Shown here in pieces: positions 1-8,680 of a stretch of 64,000 bases of DNA. This DNA is from Akkermansiaceae bacterium (GTDB lineage Bacteria > Verrucomicrobiota > Verrucomicrobiia > Verrucomicrobiales > Akkermansiaceae): contig JALOTY010000013.1 of assembly GCA_025457665.1 (NCBI GenBank), positions 1-64,000 on the forward strand. The letters are read 5' to 3'. Positions within the stretch are counted from its first letter, which is position 1. Every line of letters starts with the position of its first letter. A model generated the notes under the pieces. The model made no database searches. It was not told where the DNA came from and saw only the letters and a list, made by a program, of their open reading frames with translations. Made by a program: the position numbers and the translations under genes.

Positions 1-582
1 GTGTTACAACGTAAGCCCCTAATCACGTCCGTCAACCTCCGCAACACGAGCGAGTGCCGCGCAGCCTCGTGCAAGCCGATCGGCGTAAACGTGCAAACCC
101 AATTAAATTGCGCGTTATCACCTGCTGCATGAGCAGATCGCTCACTTTCGATAAATGGCGCGAATGAAACTGTCAAGCTACTTGCGGCCGCTAACAAGGA
201 TAAAAAATTTCGGCGTTAGAATATCAGCATCGGCTCTGGGCACCGTCTTTGGGATTACCGCAGTGTTCATTGGGTTTCGGGTGGTCCAAGCTCGAAAGTC
301 GAAGCGCGGGTAAATCCGCGCGGAGAATGACCAAGCCTGCGGAACCCCTTGACAACACCTTCCGGTTGACCATTTTAGATCAGTATCATGAGGACCAAGA
401 TATTAGCTCCGCTTTTCGGTCGATGTGCGGTCGCACAGCCAGGCCCTCCATGGACAAGGTGGACCACGATCCACTTCCCCACGCGGAGCTGATTCGGAGG
501 GTGGCAAAAAACTCCACGTGAATTGAAGCGAGGTTTCCGGTAGCGGTTTTAAGACCTCAACGTTTTCCAGAAAAGAGATGTT
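1..582. other. region without a confident gene
   Basis: I find no convincing coding region here. Short open frames exist (for example 249-521 on the + strand) but they have no recognisable motif, no good ribosome binding site and no neighbour support. The stretch is less GC-rich than the backbone further right and may be decayed or foreign sequence. A gene running off the left edge cannot be excluded: frame 1 on the + strand is open to the stop at 127-129. Confidence 0.4.
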
Positions 583-1128
583 ATGACCCTTCAATCGATC
601 CTTGCGGCCGCCCTCCAGCTAGCGGGCGTCTTTCTCTTTTGCGATGTCCTTGGAACTGGAATGGGATTTTTGTCCTTCAGCGGCAGCATGCCTGGGCAAG
701 GGGCTTCGGCCGATTGGGTCAAGATATGGTCATTCAACATGGCCTTTTGGATGGTCGGGGCCACCGTATCCCTGACCTTGATTTTTGCTGCTGGCCGGAT
801 TTCATCGCTCTTATGCCGGATCTCTTCAAATCGGCCGAATGCTGTGCTCTCCCATGGCTTGGTTTCGTCCGATCTCATCGTTCAGTTGTTCGCGGTTTTT
901 TTGCTGATAAGGGAGGTGAATAGCGCGCTTAACCAGGCGATTTGGACATTTACCCGCTTGGAAGCCGAGAGGGCCATCGGGATGGCTCTCTACTATGCTG
1001 CAACCATTGGTATTTCTCTTTGGCTACTTCGGCATCCTGATGCACTCGGCCGGTTCCGCAAAAGACAGGACCTTCCCAAACCAGAGCAAGGCAGGGATGG
1101 ATCCACTGCACATTCTGAGGCAAAATGA
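583..1128 (+). CDS. small polytopic membrane protein, unknown function
   Basis: A 181-residue protein starting at ATG 583, which follows a purine-rich stretch (agaaaagag) usable as a ribosome binding site. It has about four hydrophobic segments (roughly residues 3-30, 45-70, 88-112 and 128-150) and a charged C-terminal tail rich in Lys, Arg and Glu. This fits an inner-membrane protein. I recognise no family. It contains a TTA leucine codon outside the context seen in backbone genes, and the region looks less GC-rich, so acquisition from elsewhere is possible. The next gene, also a small membrane protein, follows after about 80 bases on the same strand. Confidence 0.6.
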   Translation: MTLQSILAAALQLAGVFLFCDVLGTGMGFLSFSGSMPGQGASADWVKIWSFNMAFWMVGATVSLTLIFAAGRISSLLCRISSNRPNAVLSHGLVSSDLIVQLFAVFLLIREVNSALNQAIWTFTRLEAERAIGMALYYAATIGISLWLLRHPDALGRFRKRQDLPKPEQGRDGSTAHSEAK

Positions 1129-1208
1129 CCCTCTTGACTCCAACCCCAAATCCGATTGTGGACTGGCGCTCACTGCAACCAGTGCCACACTGACTTATCT
1201 CCTTCAAA

Positions 1209-1559
1209 GTGATGACAAAGTTTGACCACGGAAGAGTCGCCGCACGGACTCTTGGATTTTTCTTCGGGGTGTCTGGCCTGGTGACGCTAGTCGATTTTGC
1301 GATCCATCATCAGCAGGCGAAGAACGCTTTAGATGAGATGGGATGGACGAGCTACGGGTCGCTTGAAGAGATCGAGGATCAGGGGGCATTTTCGACATTT
1401 TTCCACGATACCTACTACGTCGTGACACCGTCCATTTCCCCAATTGGGTCGGTAGGATTCCTCTTGGCCGGAGCAGGATTCTTCGTTTTTTCAGGGTACT
1501 TGGGCCGCTTGATCGGCGGTGACTCCCCAGAACCACCCCATAGGGAAGACGCCCCGTGA
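1209..1559 (+). CDS. small membrane protein with cytochrome-oxidase-like HDTYYVV motif
   Basis: A 116-residue protein with two predicted membrane segments (about residues 12-32 and 76-98). Between them lies FHDTYYVV (about residues 65-72), which matches the strongly conserved HDTYYVVAHFHY segment of cytochrome c oxidase subunit I, although the metal-ligand histidines that follow in the oxidase are missing here (TPSISP instead). Small proteins carrying this oxidase-like segment occur in some bacteria, so this is probably a diverged fragment-like family rather than a working oxidase. Two in-frame ATG codons (1209 and 1212) are possible starts. It may be co-transcribed with the membrane protein gene upstream. 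Confidence 0.6.
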   Translation: MMTKFDHGRVAARTLGFFFGVSGLVTLVDFAIHHQQAKNALDEMGWTSYGSLEEIEDQGAFSTFFHDTYYVVTPSISPIGSVGFLLAGAGFFVFSGYLGRLIGGDSPEPPHREDAP

Positions 1560-1785
1560 CACCCCCTACCAGCCCTTCTCCCAGGGGTCTCTCGAAGGGC
1601 TCAGCCCCGAAATACAAGTCTTGGGGACAAGGAAATCAGCGCATCGCTCGAAAGGAACAGACAGGGCTCTAAAAGGCTGAATGCGGCGGGGGCTGCTGCG
1701 GGTCCCCTCGCCTCGTGCTTGCCATGGGCGGGGGGATGATTAAGGTTTCCTTAGTGAATCGCGGTTTTCGTCCCTTCCAGGCTTC

Positions 1786-2421
1786 ATGAGCAAGTTCTCC
1801 GAATTTTCCCGCTCCTTGCGTGAGCTCGGTTCCGTCCGGGTGAACGACTGGGATTTTCGTGGGTTGATGCAGCGGGACATTCGCGAGATCGATGTCACGG
1901 AGTCGCTGCGGAAACTGGGCAATCTGAGGGTGCTCGATTGGGATTTCGCCGATGCCCTGCCGGCGGTGCACAAGCTGGCTTATCAAGAGGTTCACCTTGG
2001 CGAATGGGTGAGGAAGGCGGCCAACTACAAGGTCATCGATTGGTCCGACTCCGACGAGGAGAGCAGCGGGACAGCGAGTCCCGATCTTGAGGATCTCTCC
2101 CGCAAGCTCCGCGCCTTCATTCATTTCCTCACTGTGGCCATGGTGGACAAGCCCGAGCATGCGACGATCCGCGTCCGCCTGTGGGAGCCCGATCGGCTGC
2201 TGATCCGCCTGGTGGTGTCGGACGAGGACATCATGCAGGTGATCGGCCGTGATGGTGAAACGGCATCGGCGATGAGGCGCATGATCCAGGCGACCGGCGA
2301 GCTTCGAGGGGCGAAGGTCCGGCTTGAAGTGATGACTCACAACGAAGAGTTGGCGCTCCGTCAAAAGGGGCAGGATTTCCTCACCCAGGGTCCTTCCCAG
2401 CCTCAGCCTTCCAAAGCCTGA
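1786..2421 (+). CDS. KH-domain RNA-binding protein with N-terminal DWDF repeats
   Basis: A 211-residue protein. The C-terminal half (about residues 100-190) is a KhpA-like KH RNA-binding domain with the signature GRDG at residues 154-157 in a VIGRDGETASAMRRM context. The N-terminal part has three copies of a motif of the form (S/W)(L/V)R(E/K)xxxxxVxDW: residues 10-24, 40-54 and 74-86; the first two end in DWDF. An acidic Ser/Glu-rich linker (about 87-104) joins the halves. The KH half suggests a small RNA-binding regulator. The repeat half I do not recognise. Its last 19 bases overlap the convergently transcribed regulator gene. Confidence 0.8.
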   Translation: MSKFSEFSRSLRELGSVRVNDWDFRGLMQRDIREIDVTESLRKLGNLRVLDWDFADALPAVHKLAYQEVHLGEWVRKAANYKVIDWSDSDEESSGTASPDLEDLSRKLRAFIHFLTVAMVDKPEHATIRVRLWEPDRLLIRLVVSDEDIMQVIGRDGETASAMRRMIQATGELRGAKVRLEVMTHNEELALRQKGQDFLTQGPSQPQPSKA

Positions 2422-3080
2422 CCCTCCGCCGCGACGAGCAAGTGCCGTGCGGCCACCGTGCCGAGCCGCGTGACCGCTTCCGCGCCGGAGAGCCGGAGTT
2501 CCATGACACCGCCGCGGCAGTCGTGCGCGACGAGTTCGAAGCGCACTCCTGGCTTCAGGTCATGTTCGGCCAGCCAGTCGAGCAGCCCACCTTCATCTTC
2601 GTTGACCTGCACTAACAGGTATTTGCCGGGAGGAACTTCGGCCAGACTGGTGCCGCCAAGATCGGGCATGCGTCCCTGGGCATCGGGAATCGGCGAGCCA
2701 TGGGGATCGGCCACCGGGTGACCGAGCATTTCATCGATCCTCGCCAGCAGCCGGTCCGAAATCACATGTTCCAGCACCTCCGCCTCCTCGTGCACCTCCG
2801 CCCAATCGAGCCCGAGGACTTCGACGAGGAAAAGCTCGACCAAGCGATGCCGTCGGAGCACCCGCATCGCGGCTTCGCGACCGGACAGCGTGAGCCTCAC
2901 TCCACGCCGGGGCAGGTATTCCACCAAACCGCGCGAGCCGAGGTGTTTCATCATCGTCGTCACCGTTCCCGGTGTGACTTCGAGTTCTTCAGCGATCGCG
3001 CCCACGGCCACCACGTCCCCTTCCTTGGCTCCAAGGTGGTGGATGGCTTTCAGGTAGTTTTCGACGGTGCTGCTGGGCAT
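2403..3080 (-). CDS. DtxR/MntR-family metal-dependent transcriptional repressor
   Basis: A 225-residue protein starting at ATG 3080 (MPSSTVENYLKAI), the usual start of this family; an upstream in-frame ATG at 3161 would add 27 unconserved residues. It has an N-terminal winged helix (about 1-65, with VTPGTVTTMMKHL as the recognition-helix region), a metal-binding and dimerisation domain with the conserved His/Glu pattern (RRHRLVELFL, LDWAEVHEEAE), and a C-terminal SH3/FeoA-like domain (about 155-222). Such proteins bind Fe2+ or Mn2+ and repress metal uptake genes. No transporter gene lies nearby, so the metal and target are unknown. The gene ends inside the 3' end of the KH-protein gene. Confidence 0.88.
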   Translation of the reverse strand: MPSSTVENYLKAIHHLGAKEGDVVAVGAIAEELEVTPGTVTTMMKHLGSRGLVEYLPRRGVRLTLSGREAAMRVLRRHRLVELFLVEVLGLDWAEVHEEAEVLEHVISDRLLARIDEMLGHPVADPHGSPIPDAQGRMPDLGGTSLAEVPPGKYLLVQVNEDEGGLLDWLAEHDLKPGVRFELVAHDCRGGVMELRLSGAEAVTRLGTVAARHLLVAAEGQALEG

Positions 3081-3159
3081 GGGCTGCGGAGTTGCTAACC
3101 CTTCGGAGGGGTCTTGGACACGCGAAAATCGTCCCGACTTGAGTTGAGGATTGCGGATC

Positions 3160-3867
3160 ATGCCCGATGCTGGACGAATGAAGGAGATGGAAGATTACCT
3201 GGAATTCCAAAGGCACAGCGATGAGGAAGGCCTTGCTGAGGTCCTTGCCGCCTTGGACGAGGCGGGGATCCCGTATCGCACCGCCTCCACCGCACCGGGG
3301 ACCGAAACCTCGTGGACAGGCACGGGAAATCTGAATCAAATCGTGATTTCCATCCCCGGCTCCCGGCATGCCGATGCCCGTCAATTGATGGAGGCGCGCT
3401 ACCTCGAACTGGATTTGCCTGAGGACCATCACCTCCGCAGCGCCAGCGATGAGGACATCATTGAAATCCTCTCGCACGAGAGCGAGTGGAGTCCCTTCGA
3501 TGTCGCCCACGCACGACGCATCGCCGCGGAGAGGACGATCGATGAAGACTTCATCCACCACATCGCCGGGCTGCGTTTGTCGCGACTTCAGGAAGGCAAG
3601 CAAGCGAGCCGTTTCCTCACCCTTGGCGGTCTGCTGCTGGCCATCCTGGGGGCTTCGGGCTATCCGCTGCTTTCCATCATGGCCCTCGGGATCGGCTGGT
3701 CGCTCATCAGCATGAAGGAAAAACTCCCGGAAGGCCATTTCCCCACCTACGATCCCGCCTCCCGCAAGATCGGCAAGGTGATCGCCATCTTCGCTCTGCT
3801 CACTCTGGCCGTGAGCCTGATCCTGTCGGGTCGCGCTCTTTTCTCGCAGGATTTCCTCATGCCCTAA
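3160..3867 (+). CDS. membrane protein, DUF2007-like N-terminus
   Basis: A 235-residue protein. I chose ATG 3160 because TTGAGGA lies nine bases upstream; ATG 3178 is an alternative. The first 80 residues resemble a ferredoxin-like putative signal-transducing domain (DUF2007 type: a strand, then SRHADARQLMEARYLELD). The C-terminal half holds two pairs of hydrophobic stretches (about 150-180 and 200-225) that would anchor it in the membrane. The function is unknown. It is divergent from the DtxR-type gene, whose start is 79 bases away, and converges on the universal stress gene with an 11-base overlap at the stop codons. Confidence 0.65.
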   Translation: MPDAGRMKEMEDYLEFQRHSDEEGLAEVLAALDEAGIPYRTASTAPGTETSWTGTGNLNQIVISIPGSRHADARQLMEARYLELDLPEDHHLRSASDEDIIEILSHESEWSPFDVAHARRIAAERTIDEDFIHHIAGLRLSRLQEGKQASRFLTLGGLLLAILGASGYPLLSIMALGIGWSLISMKEKLPEGHFPTYDPASRKIGKVIAIFALLTLAVSLILSGRALFSQDFLMP

Positions 3868-4729
3868 CAGCAAGCACCGAGACCGGGGCATCGTGCAGGA
3901 GTCTTTCGGCATTGGTGCCGAGGAAAACCGCGCCGAGTTTGGAATGTCCGCGGGTGCCGAGCACCACGAGGTCCGCGGCGATATCGGCGATGTGGCAGGT
4001 GAGTTCCACCGAGGGCACGGTGGATTCGAGCAGGGTGGTCTTCCATTTCCGTGCCTTGAGTTCATCGGCGAAGCCCGCGACCAATCGGGCCATGGCGGCC
4101 TCCGCTTCCTCGCGTTGATGAATGGCTTCCTGTTTGGCTTCCTCGCCCAGCACCTCGCCCCAGGTATTGCGATCCGGGGGATACATCACGTGGAGGATTT
4201 CCAATTCGGTTTCCCCGGTGGTTTCCTCGATCGCGCGGGCCAGCACGACCTCCGAAGTCTTCGAAAGATCCACGCAGGCCGCCACGCGGCGGAAAAGGGT
4301 TTCCTCGCGATCCCGGAGCAGCAGGACATCGCAATGAACCGTTCTGACGCATCGCGAGGCCACGGTGCCCAGGCGTTTGCGGTTCGGATGGTTGGCGGAA
4401 ATGACCAACAAACCGGCATTGAGGCGATCGACCAAGGCATGAATCTCATCGGCCGGCCGACCCACCAGCACCTGCTGTCGGATTTCCCCTGCCCCGCCGA
4501 TCTGGCTGACGCATTGCGCGAGCTTTTGTTTCGCCTGGCGCACCGCGGCATCGACCGTATCCGGATGCGGCTTGCAGCCGGGCCGATGCGGCAGGAGTCC
4601 GGGAAACACGACATAAACGACCTCCAAAGGCACACCCTCTGCGGCGGCGATCTGGGCGGCATGGGCGAGGACATGGGTGGAGGTCGGAGTCAGATCGACA
4701 CCGGCCACGACAGGTTTTGTGAAATTCAT
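3857..4729 (-). CDS. tandem universal stress protein
   Basis: A 290-residue protein made of two UspA domains (about 1-145 and 146-290), each beginning with a beta strand and an alkaline-to-acidic VDLT/VDLS motif. The second domain keeps the ATP-binding signature GTRGHSKLGAVFLGT near the C-terminus. The first domain has a degenerate version (SANHPNRKRLGTV), so only the second is expected to bind nucleotide in the usual way. I chose ATG 4729 (MNFTKPVVAGVDLT); ATG 4753 would add eight residues. Universal stress proteins act in the cytoplasm during stasis and stress. It converges on the preceding membrane-protein gene with overlapping stops. Confidence 0.88.
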   Translation of the reverse strand: MNFTKPVVAGVDLTPTSTHVLAHAAQIAAAEGVPLEVVYVVFPGLLPHRPGCKPHPDTVDAAVRQAKQKLAQCVSQIGGAGEIRQQVLVGRPADEIHALVDRLNAGLLVISANHPNRKRLGTVASRCVRTVHCDVLLLRDREETLFRRVAACVDLSKTSEVVLARAIEETTGETELEILHVMYPPDRNTWGEVLGEEAKQEAIHQREEAEAAMARLVAGFADELKARKWKTTLLESTVPSVELTCHIADIAADLVVLGTRGHSKLGAVFLGTNAERLLHDAPVSVLAVRA

Positions 4730-4914
4730 GATCGTGCGTGAATGAAGGCTCATCCTGTCCGGCGCGAGCGGCTCACCCGGAGGCGTCTCAGGACTGGCAT
4801 CGTTCTAACTCCCCATCTCCCCCGCGGCCATCTGATGAAAAGAATCACGCAGAGAATCGGCAGATCCGGTCAGTCGCCGCGCAACCCGGCGCGCCGGGGT
4901 GGGTTCACGGCTTC

Positions 4915-5898
4915 ATGAAAGCGTTGCCCGCCTGCCTGCTCGGCCTTGCGTTTGCCACGATGGGAAATGCGGCCGGATACACGCCCCTGAGCAAGGCGGA
5001 TGTCGAGATCCATTCGCTCACCCTTGAGGCGAAAGATGCCGCCCGCGAACGCAGCATCCCGGTTCGCGTCTATCTGCCACCCAAGAAGGAAGCCGCCCCC
5101 GTCATTCTCTTTTCCCACGGCCTCGGCGGTTCGCGGGACAACAACCCCTACCTGGGCGAACATTGGGCGGCGCGGGGATTTCTCGTGGTCTTCGTGCAAC
5201 ATCCGGGCAGCGATGAAGCGGTCTGGAAGAAGGCGAAAGGCAATCGCATCGAAGCGATGCGTGAGGCGGCATCGGCGAAAAACTATGTTTCCCGTACTCG
5301 CGACATCCCGGCGGTGATCGACCACCTTGAACGCTGGAACCTCGAAAAGGACCATGCCCTCAAGGGCCGGATGGACTTGGAACACATCGGCATGTCCGGC
5401 CATTCCTTCGGCGCGCAGACCACGCAGGCGATGGCGGGCCAACAGGCGGCGAGATGGGGCATCGAGGTCCGCGAGGAGAGGATCGATGCAGCCCTCATCC
5501 TCAGCCCGAGCCCGCCGGCCATGGGCGATCCTGCCGCCGCCTTTGCCTCGGTGCGGATTCCGTGCCTGTTGATGACGGGAACGCGGGATGACAATCCGAT
5601 CACTCACGCCGACCCCAAGACGAGGCTTCAGGTTTTCCCGCATCTGCGTGCGGCTCCGGCGTGGCAGCTTGTGTTCGATGGAGCGAAGCATTCGGATTTC
5701 GGCCAGCGGGCCGGAGCGGAATCCGGGATGACCCGTTATCATAAGGCCATCCTCGCGCTCAGCACGGCTTTCTGGGACGCCACGCTTCGTGGGAAACCCG
5801 AGGCGGCGGAGTGGTTGCAGGGTGAAGCGGCGAAAAGCATCCTCAAGGAGACCGATCAGTGGGAAATGAACGATCGTGCCCGCCGTTGGAAACCTTGA
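4915..5898 (+). CDS. secreted alpha/beta-hydrolase (dienelactone hydrolase/acylhydrolase type)
   Basis: A 327-residue protein with a signal peptide (MKALPACLLGLAFATMGNAA). Start ATG 4915 is chosen because it places this signal at the N-terminus. The alpha/beta-hydrolase core shows the oxyanion segment FSHGLGGSRD, the nucleophile elbow GHSFGAQ, an acid loop after LLMTGTRDDNP and a catalytic His in FDGAKHSDFG. This resembles predicted dienelactone hydrolases and platelet-activating-factor acetylhydrolase-like enzymes exported to the periplasm. The substrate is unknown. It stands alone, divergent from the stress protein and convergent with the YchJ-family gene. Confidence 0.82.
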   Translation: MKALPACLLGLAFATMGNAAGYTPLSKADVEIHSLTLEAKDAARERSIPVRVYLPPKKEAAPVILFSHGLGGSRDNNPYLGEHWAARGFLVVFVQHPGSDEAVWKKAKGNRIEAMREAASAKNYVSRTRDIPAVIDHLERWNLEKDHALKGRMDLEHIGMSGHSFGAQTTQAMAGQQAARWGIEVREERIDAALILSPSPPAMGDPAAAFASVRIPCLLMTGTRDDNPITHADPKTRLQVFPHLRAAPAWQLVFDGAKHSDFGQRAGAESGMTRYHKAILALSTAFWDATLRGKPEAAEWLQGEAAKSILKETDQWEMNDRARRWKP

Positions 5899-5907
5899 GG
5901 GGTGAAA

Positions 5908-6333
5908 TCAGGCCCCCGCATCGAGGTATTTCCACTCTCCGCGGTAGCGTCGGAAACGGGAAACCTCGTGAAGCTCGTAGGTCTCGCCCTGGACCACATA
6001 GCGGGCGATGAACTCGACCTTGCCGGTCTTGTCCTCCTTTCCGCCCTTGGCGCTGGCGATCACTTCGAGCCCGATCCAGTTCACCTGTCTGACCATTTTC
6101 TCCAACTCCTTCCGCAAGCCGGGCTCGCGGGTCTCGGGGTGGGTGGTTTCGACAAGGTAGCCCGGGAGCCTCATGTAGTAGGCGCTGTAGCGCGACCGCA
6201 TCAGTTGCTCCGCGGTCGCCGCCTTGCGTTTGGAGTGATGCAGCGGCATGCAGCAGGTTTCATAGGGCATGGTGCTGCCACAGGGACAGGGGCGTCCGTC
6301 CGGCAGGCGGGCGGTTCTTTTCGGTCTCGTCAC
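5908..6333 (-). CDS. ychJ: YchJ-family SEC-C motif protein (UPF0225)
   Basis: A 141-residue protein, the usual size of the YchJ/UPF0225 family. It begins with a cysteine-rich SEC-C-like knuckle (CPCGS followed by ETCC about ten residues later) and continues with the NTF2-like YchJ core (RSRYSAYYMR, VNWIGLEV, VEFIARYVVQGETYELHEVSRF). SEC-C motifs bind zinc; the cellular role of YchJ is not established. The gene converges on the secreted hydrolase with only nine bases between stops. Confidence 0.88.
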   Translation of the reverse strand: MTRPKRTARLPDGRPCPCGSTMPYETCCMPLHHSKRKAATAEQLMRSRYSAYYMRLPGYLVETTHPETREPGLRKELEKMVRQVNWIGLEVIASAKGGKEDKTGKVEFIARYVVQGETYELHEVSRFRRYRGEWKYLDAGA

Positions 6334-6456
6334 GCCGCGAGCATGGCAGCCGCGGGCGACTCCACCAATCGCGAATCGATGATGCGCAGGAAATCATCCG
6401 CCGGGACGGGAAAAAATCCCCGCTTGCATCTCGGAGCTTCTGGATTCCCTTGCAGG

Positions 6457-7038
6457 GTGAAAAAGAAATTCTATCCGCTTTTCGCCCTGATCGCTGCCTG
6501 CCATTTGCATGCCGAGGACAAGGTCGATCAACCCGCATCCTACGTCGACGAAGCTCCGCTGCCGGAAAACTGGCCCGCACCCGGTCCTTACGGCGAGGTG
6601 TCCGAGAAAAAGTATCCGTCCTACCGCGCCGCCTTCACCGACGGCAAGGGGGAGTCGAGCGCTTTCTGGACCCTTTTCCTCCACATCAAGAAGCACGACA
6701 TCCCCATGACCGCCCCGGTCGAAATGCCGCTGGAAGAAGACGGCGAGCAACTGCGGCAAGGGGGCATGGCCTTCCTCTATCAGAACGGCAAGGTCGGCAA
6801 CACCGGGCCGGATGGCACCAAGGTGGAAGTCCGCGATGTCCCCGCCACCCGTGCCCTGAGTTATGCCTGGCAGGGCGACGACGGGAAAAAGGAAGTCGCC
6901 ACCGCCCGCGCGGAACTGGAAAAAGTCCTCGATGAAAAGGACATCGAGGCCAAGGGCTTCCGCCTGTTAGGCTACAATGGTCCCGGGACACCCCGCGACA
7001 AGCGGACCTGGGAACTTCAGGCGATCCTCGGGGACTGA
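6457..7038 (+). CDS. SOUL-family heme-binding protein, exported
   Basis: A 193-residue protein. The GTG start at 6457 is chosen because a signal peptide (VKKKFYPLFALIAACHLHA) begins there; an in-frame ATG pair near 6377 would give an unlikely N-terminal extension. The mature part matches the SOUL/HBP family: YPSYRAAF, then a single FWTLFLHIKKHDIPMTAPVEM block, and the closing strand motif near GFRLLGYNGPGTP. SOUL proteins bind heme or porphyrins. Export is predicted only from the leader. The gene is convergent with the thioredoxin lipoprotein gene that follows. Confidence 0.8.
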   Translation: MKKKFYPLFALIAACHLHAEDKVDQPASYVDEAPLPENWPAPGPYGEVSEKKYPSYRAAFTDGKGESSAFWTLFLHIKKHDIPMTAPVEMPLEEDGEQLRQGGMAFLYQNGKVGNTGPDGTKVEVRDVPATRALSYAWQGDDGKKEVATARAELEKVLDEKDIEAKGFRLLGYNGPGTPRDKRTWELQAILGD

Positions 7039-7052
7039 TCTTTCCGATTTCC

Positions 7053-7637
7053 TCAGCGCCGCTGCATCCCTTCCGGCATCCAGTCTTTTTTCATCGGCTG
7101 GATCGCCGGTTCGGCGGGGCTGGGGGCGGCGGCAGGGCTTTCCGCGGACGCCTCCGCAGCGGCCGGGACTTTCGCCAGTCCCGGGGCGATCTTGGCCTCG
7201 ATGCTGGCTTCGTCCAAGGCCCCCACAAAGCGGTCCACTTCGGCACCGTTGACGTAGATTCTCACGTCCGGAATGCCACCCACACCCATGCGTCGGGCCA
7301 GTTCGCCATTGCGATCGATATCTACCTTGCCGAGCAGGACCCGACCGCCGTGTTTCTGCGCGATCGCTTCCAAACGCGGCCCGAGCATCCGGCAGGGACC
7401 GCACCAGGTGGCGGTGAAATCGACGAGCACCACCCGACCCGGAATGGCGGCAAAGGACTCGAACTCCGACTCTTCCAGCTCCCTGACCAGCGGCCCCGCG
7501 GGAGCGAGTTGGGCGGTGGACGGTGCCACCGCAGGCGCGCTTGGGGCGGCTTTGGCGCTTTCTACCTTGAGCTTTTTGATCTGCTCGCAGCCCGCGAGAA
7601 ACAGCAGGGGAAAAAGAAATACGAAACTTGGCTTCAT
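7053..7637 (-). CDS. thioredoxin-domain lipoprotein
   Basis: A 194-residue protein with a lipoprotein signal ending in the lipobox LAGC (about residues 14-17), a Pro/Ala linker, and a thioredoxin fold (about 52-155) carrying the redox motif WCGPC and the cis-proline loop GIPDV. A Pro/Ala/Glu-rich tail follows. It is predicted to act as an envelope thiol-disulfide oxidoreductase. Its ATG overlaps the stop of the upstream gene by four bases (7634-7637), so the two are translationally coupled. Confidence 0.88.
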   Translation of the reverse strand: MKPSFVFLFPLLFLAGCEQIKKLKVESAKAAPSAPAVAPSTAQLAPAGPLVRELEESEFESFAAIPGRVVLVDFTATWCGPCRMLGPRLEAIAQKHGGRVLLGKVDIDRNGELARRMGVGGIPDVRIYVNGAEVDRFVGALDEASIEAKIAPGLAKVPAAAEASAESPAAAPSPAEPAIQPMKKDWMPEGMQRR

Positions 7638-8305
7638 GGTTTTTGGGGTGTCGGAGCGGTTGACTGGGGCGCGGCAGGACGCGGCTTGTCCTTGGACGGA
7701 GCAGGGCTCGGATCAGCTTCCTCGACCTTGATGATCTCTTCGGCATCGGCGCCTTTTTCCAGACCCTTCACATCCGGGAGCCAGCCGGGACCGTAGCGTT
7801 TCACCAAGCCGGCGAGATAGCGGCGGATCGTCGCATCCACCACCGCCGGATCCGTTTCCCCCTTCAGCGAGCCGAGCTTCTGGCCCTTGGCATAGAAATC
7901 GAGTTGTCCGGCAAATTGTGCCGGGTCCGGGGGCTTGGTGCCGGCGGGTTGATTGGCCACGAGGTCCCATTCCGTGCAGCCCACCTTGTCGCCATAGGGC
8001 TTCTGCGCCTCGATGTTCTCCAGGATCTCCTTCAGCTTCTCGGAATTCGGGTTTCCATCAAGCCGCAGGTTCATGACGGTCAGGACTTCATCCCGCGAAA
8101 TCACATCCTTGAAGTTCTCCTTGTTCACCGCCTCCAGAGTCTCCCGGGGGGCGACCACTTCGGGCTCCTGATTCCACGGCAAATCGAGGAAAAAGCCGGC
8201 CAGGATGCCAAAGGCCATGGCAAAAAACACCACCCCACGCTTGATCCATTCCGCACGCCGGAGTTCTTCCGCACTGAATTCGGTCGTGAAAGCTTCCTCG
8301 CTCAC
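7634..8305 (-). CDS. membrane-anchored protein, possible redox-dead thioredoxin-like domain
   Basis: A 223-residue protein with one membrane helix (about residues 25-42) and a C-terminal region that ends in a low-complexity Pro/Lys/Ala tail. The middle part (about 60-170) resembles a thioredoxin fold in its second half: a strand in QLDFYAKGQKLGSLKG followed by a helix. It has no CxxC pair and just one cysteine. This is my inference from pattern and from its coupling to the real thioredoxin lipoprotein downstream (four-base ATGA overlap). The function is otherwise unknown. Confidence 0.68.
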   Translation of the reverse strand: MSEEAFTTEFSAEELRRAEWIKRGVVFFAMAFGILAGFFLDLPWNQEPEVVAPRETLEAVNKENFKDVISRDEVLTVMNLRLDGNPNSEKLKEILENIEAQKPYGDKVGCTEWDLVANQPAGTKPPDPAQFAGQLDFYAKGQKLGSLKGETDPAVVDATIRRYLAGLVKRYGPGWLPDVKGLEKGADAEEIIKVEEADPSPAPSKDKPRPAAPQSTAPTPQKP

Positions 8306-8428
8306 AGCGCGATCCTAGGGGATCCCGGGCAGGGGGGAAAGAAAACTTTGGCAGTCCTGATCTTTCAGAACCCCAGAAGTCTCAGGGGCGAAGAAATCCC
8401 CCGATCTCACCGGCTTCGGCAGACCCGC

Positions 8429-8680
8429 TCAGCGGCTGTCCGCCGTGGCCTTGATGTCGCTGAGGGCGGCGATGAAATCCCCGAGGATTTCTGCGGGGAC
8501 CATGATGGTATCGCGGTTTCCCCCCACATCTTCGGTGATTTTCACCACCATCCCGCGGGAGTTTTCCTTCAAATCGAGGAAAAACGTCTTCCGGTCCGCC
8601 AGGATCTTCTCCGTGTGCAATAGTTCGTTGTCGCGGTGCACCATGCCTCCTTTCCGAATTAGGTATGGCGCTAGCTTCAT
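8429..8680 (-). CDS. PUR-family (DUF3276) DNA/RNA-binding protein
   Basis: An 83-residue protein starting at ATG 8680, preceded by a near-perfect ribosome binding site (AGAGGAGG, read on the minus strand) that fixes the start; longer readings upstream are antisense to the dihydrouridine synthase gene. The pattern KILADRKTFFLDLKENSRGMVVKITE is that of PUR-alpha-like bacterial proteins, in which a beta sheet and a helix bind single-stranded nucleic acid; a helix (about 62-75) follows. Such proteins in Bacteroidetes and spirochetes act as nucleic-acid-binding regulators. It stands alone between two divergent or convergent neighbours. Confidence 0.82.
   Translation of the reverse strand: MKLAPYLIRKGGMVHRDNELLHTEKILADRKTFFLDLKENSRGMVVKITEDVGGNRDTIMVPAEILGDFIAALSDIKATADSR

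Noticed and set aside
170..220. A short stretch with CTAAC and GTTAG that recalled an integron attC site
   Set aside because: The spacing is too short and neither core fits GTTRRRY/RYYYAAC; no cassette-type gene follows.
249..521. 90-residue open frame at the left edge
   Set aside because: There is no motif, no ribosome binding site and no conserved neighbour.
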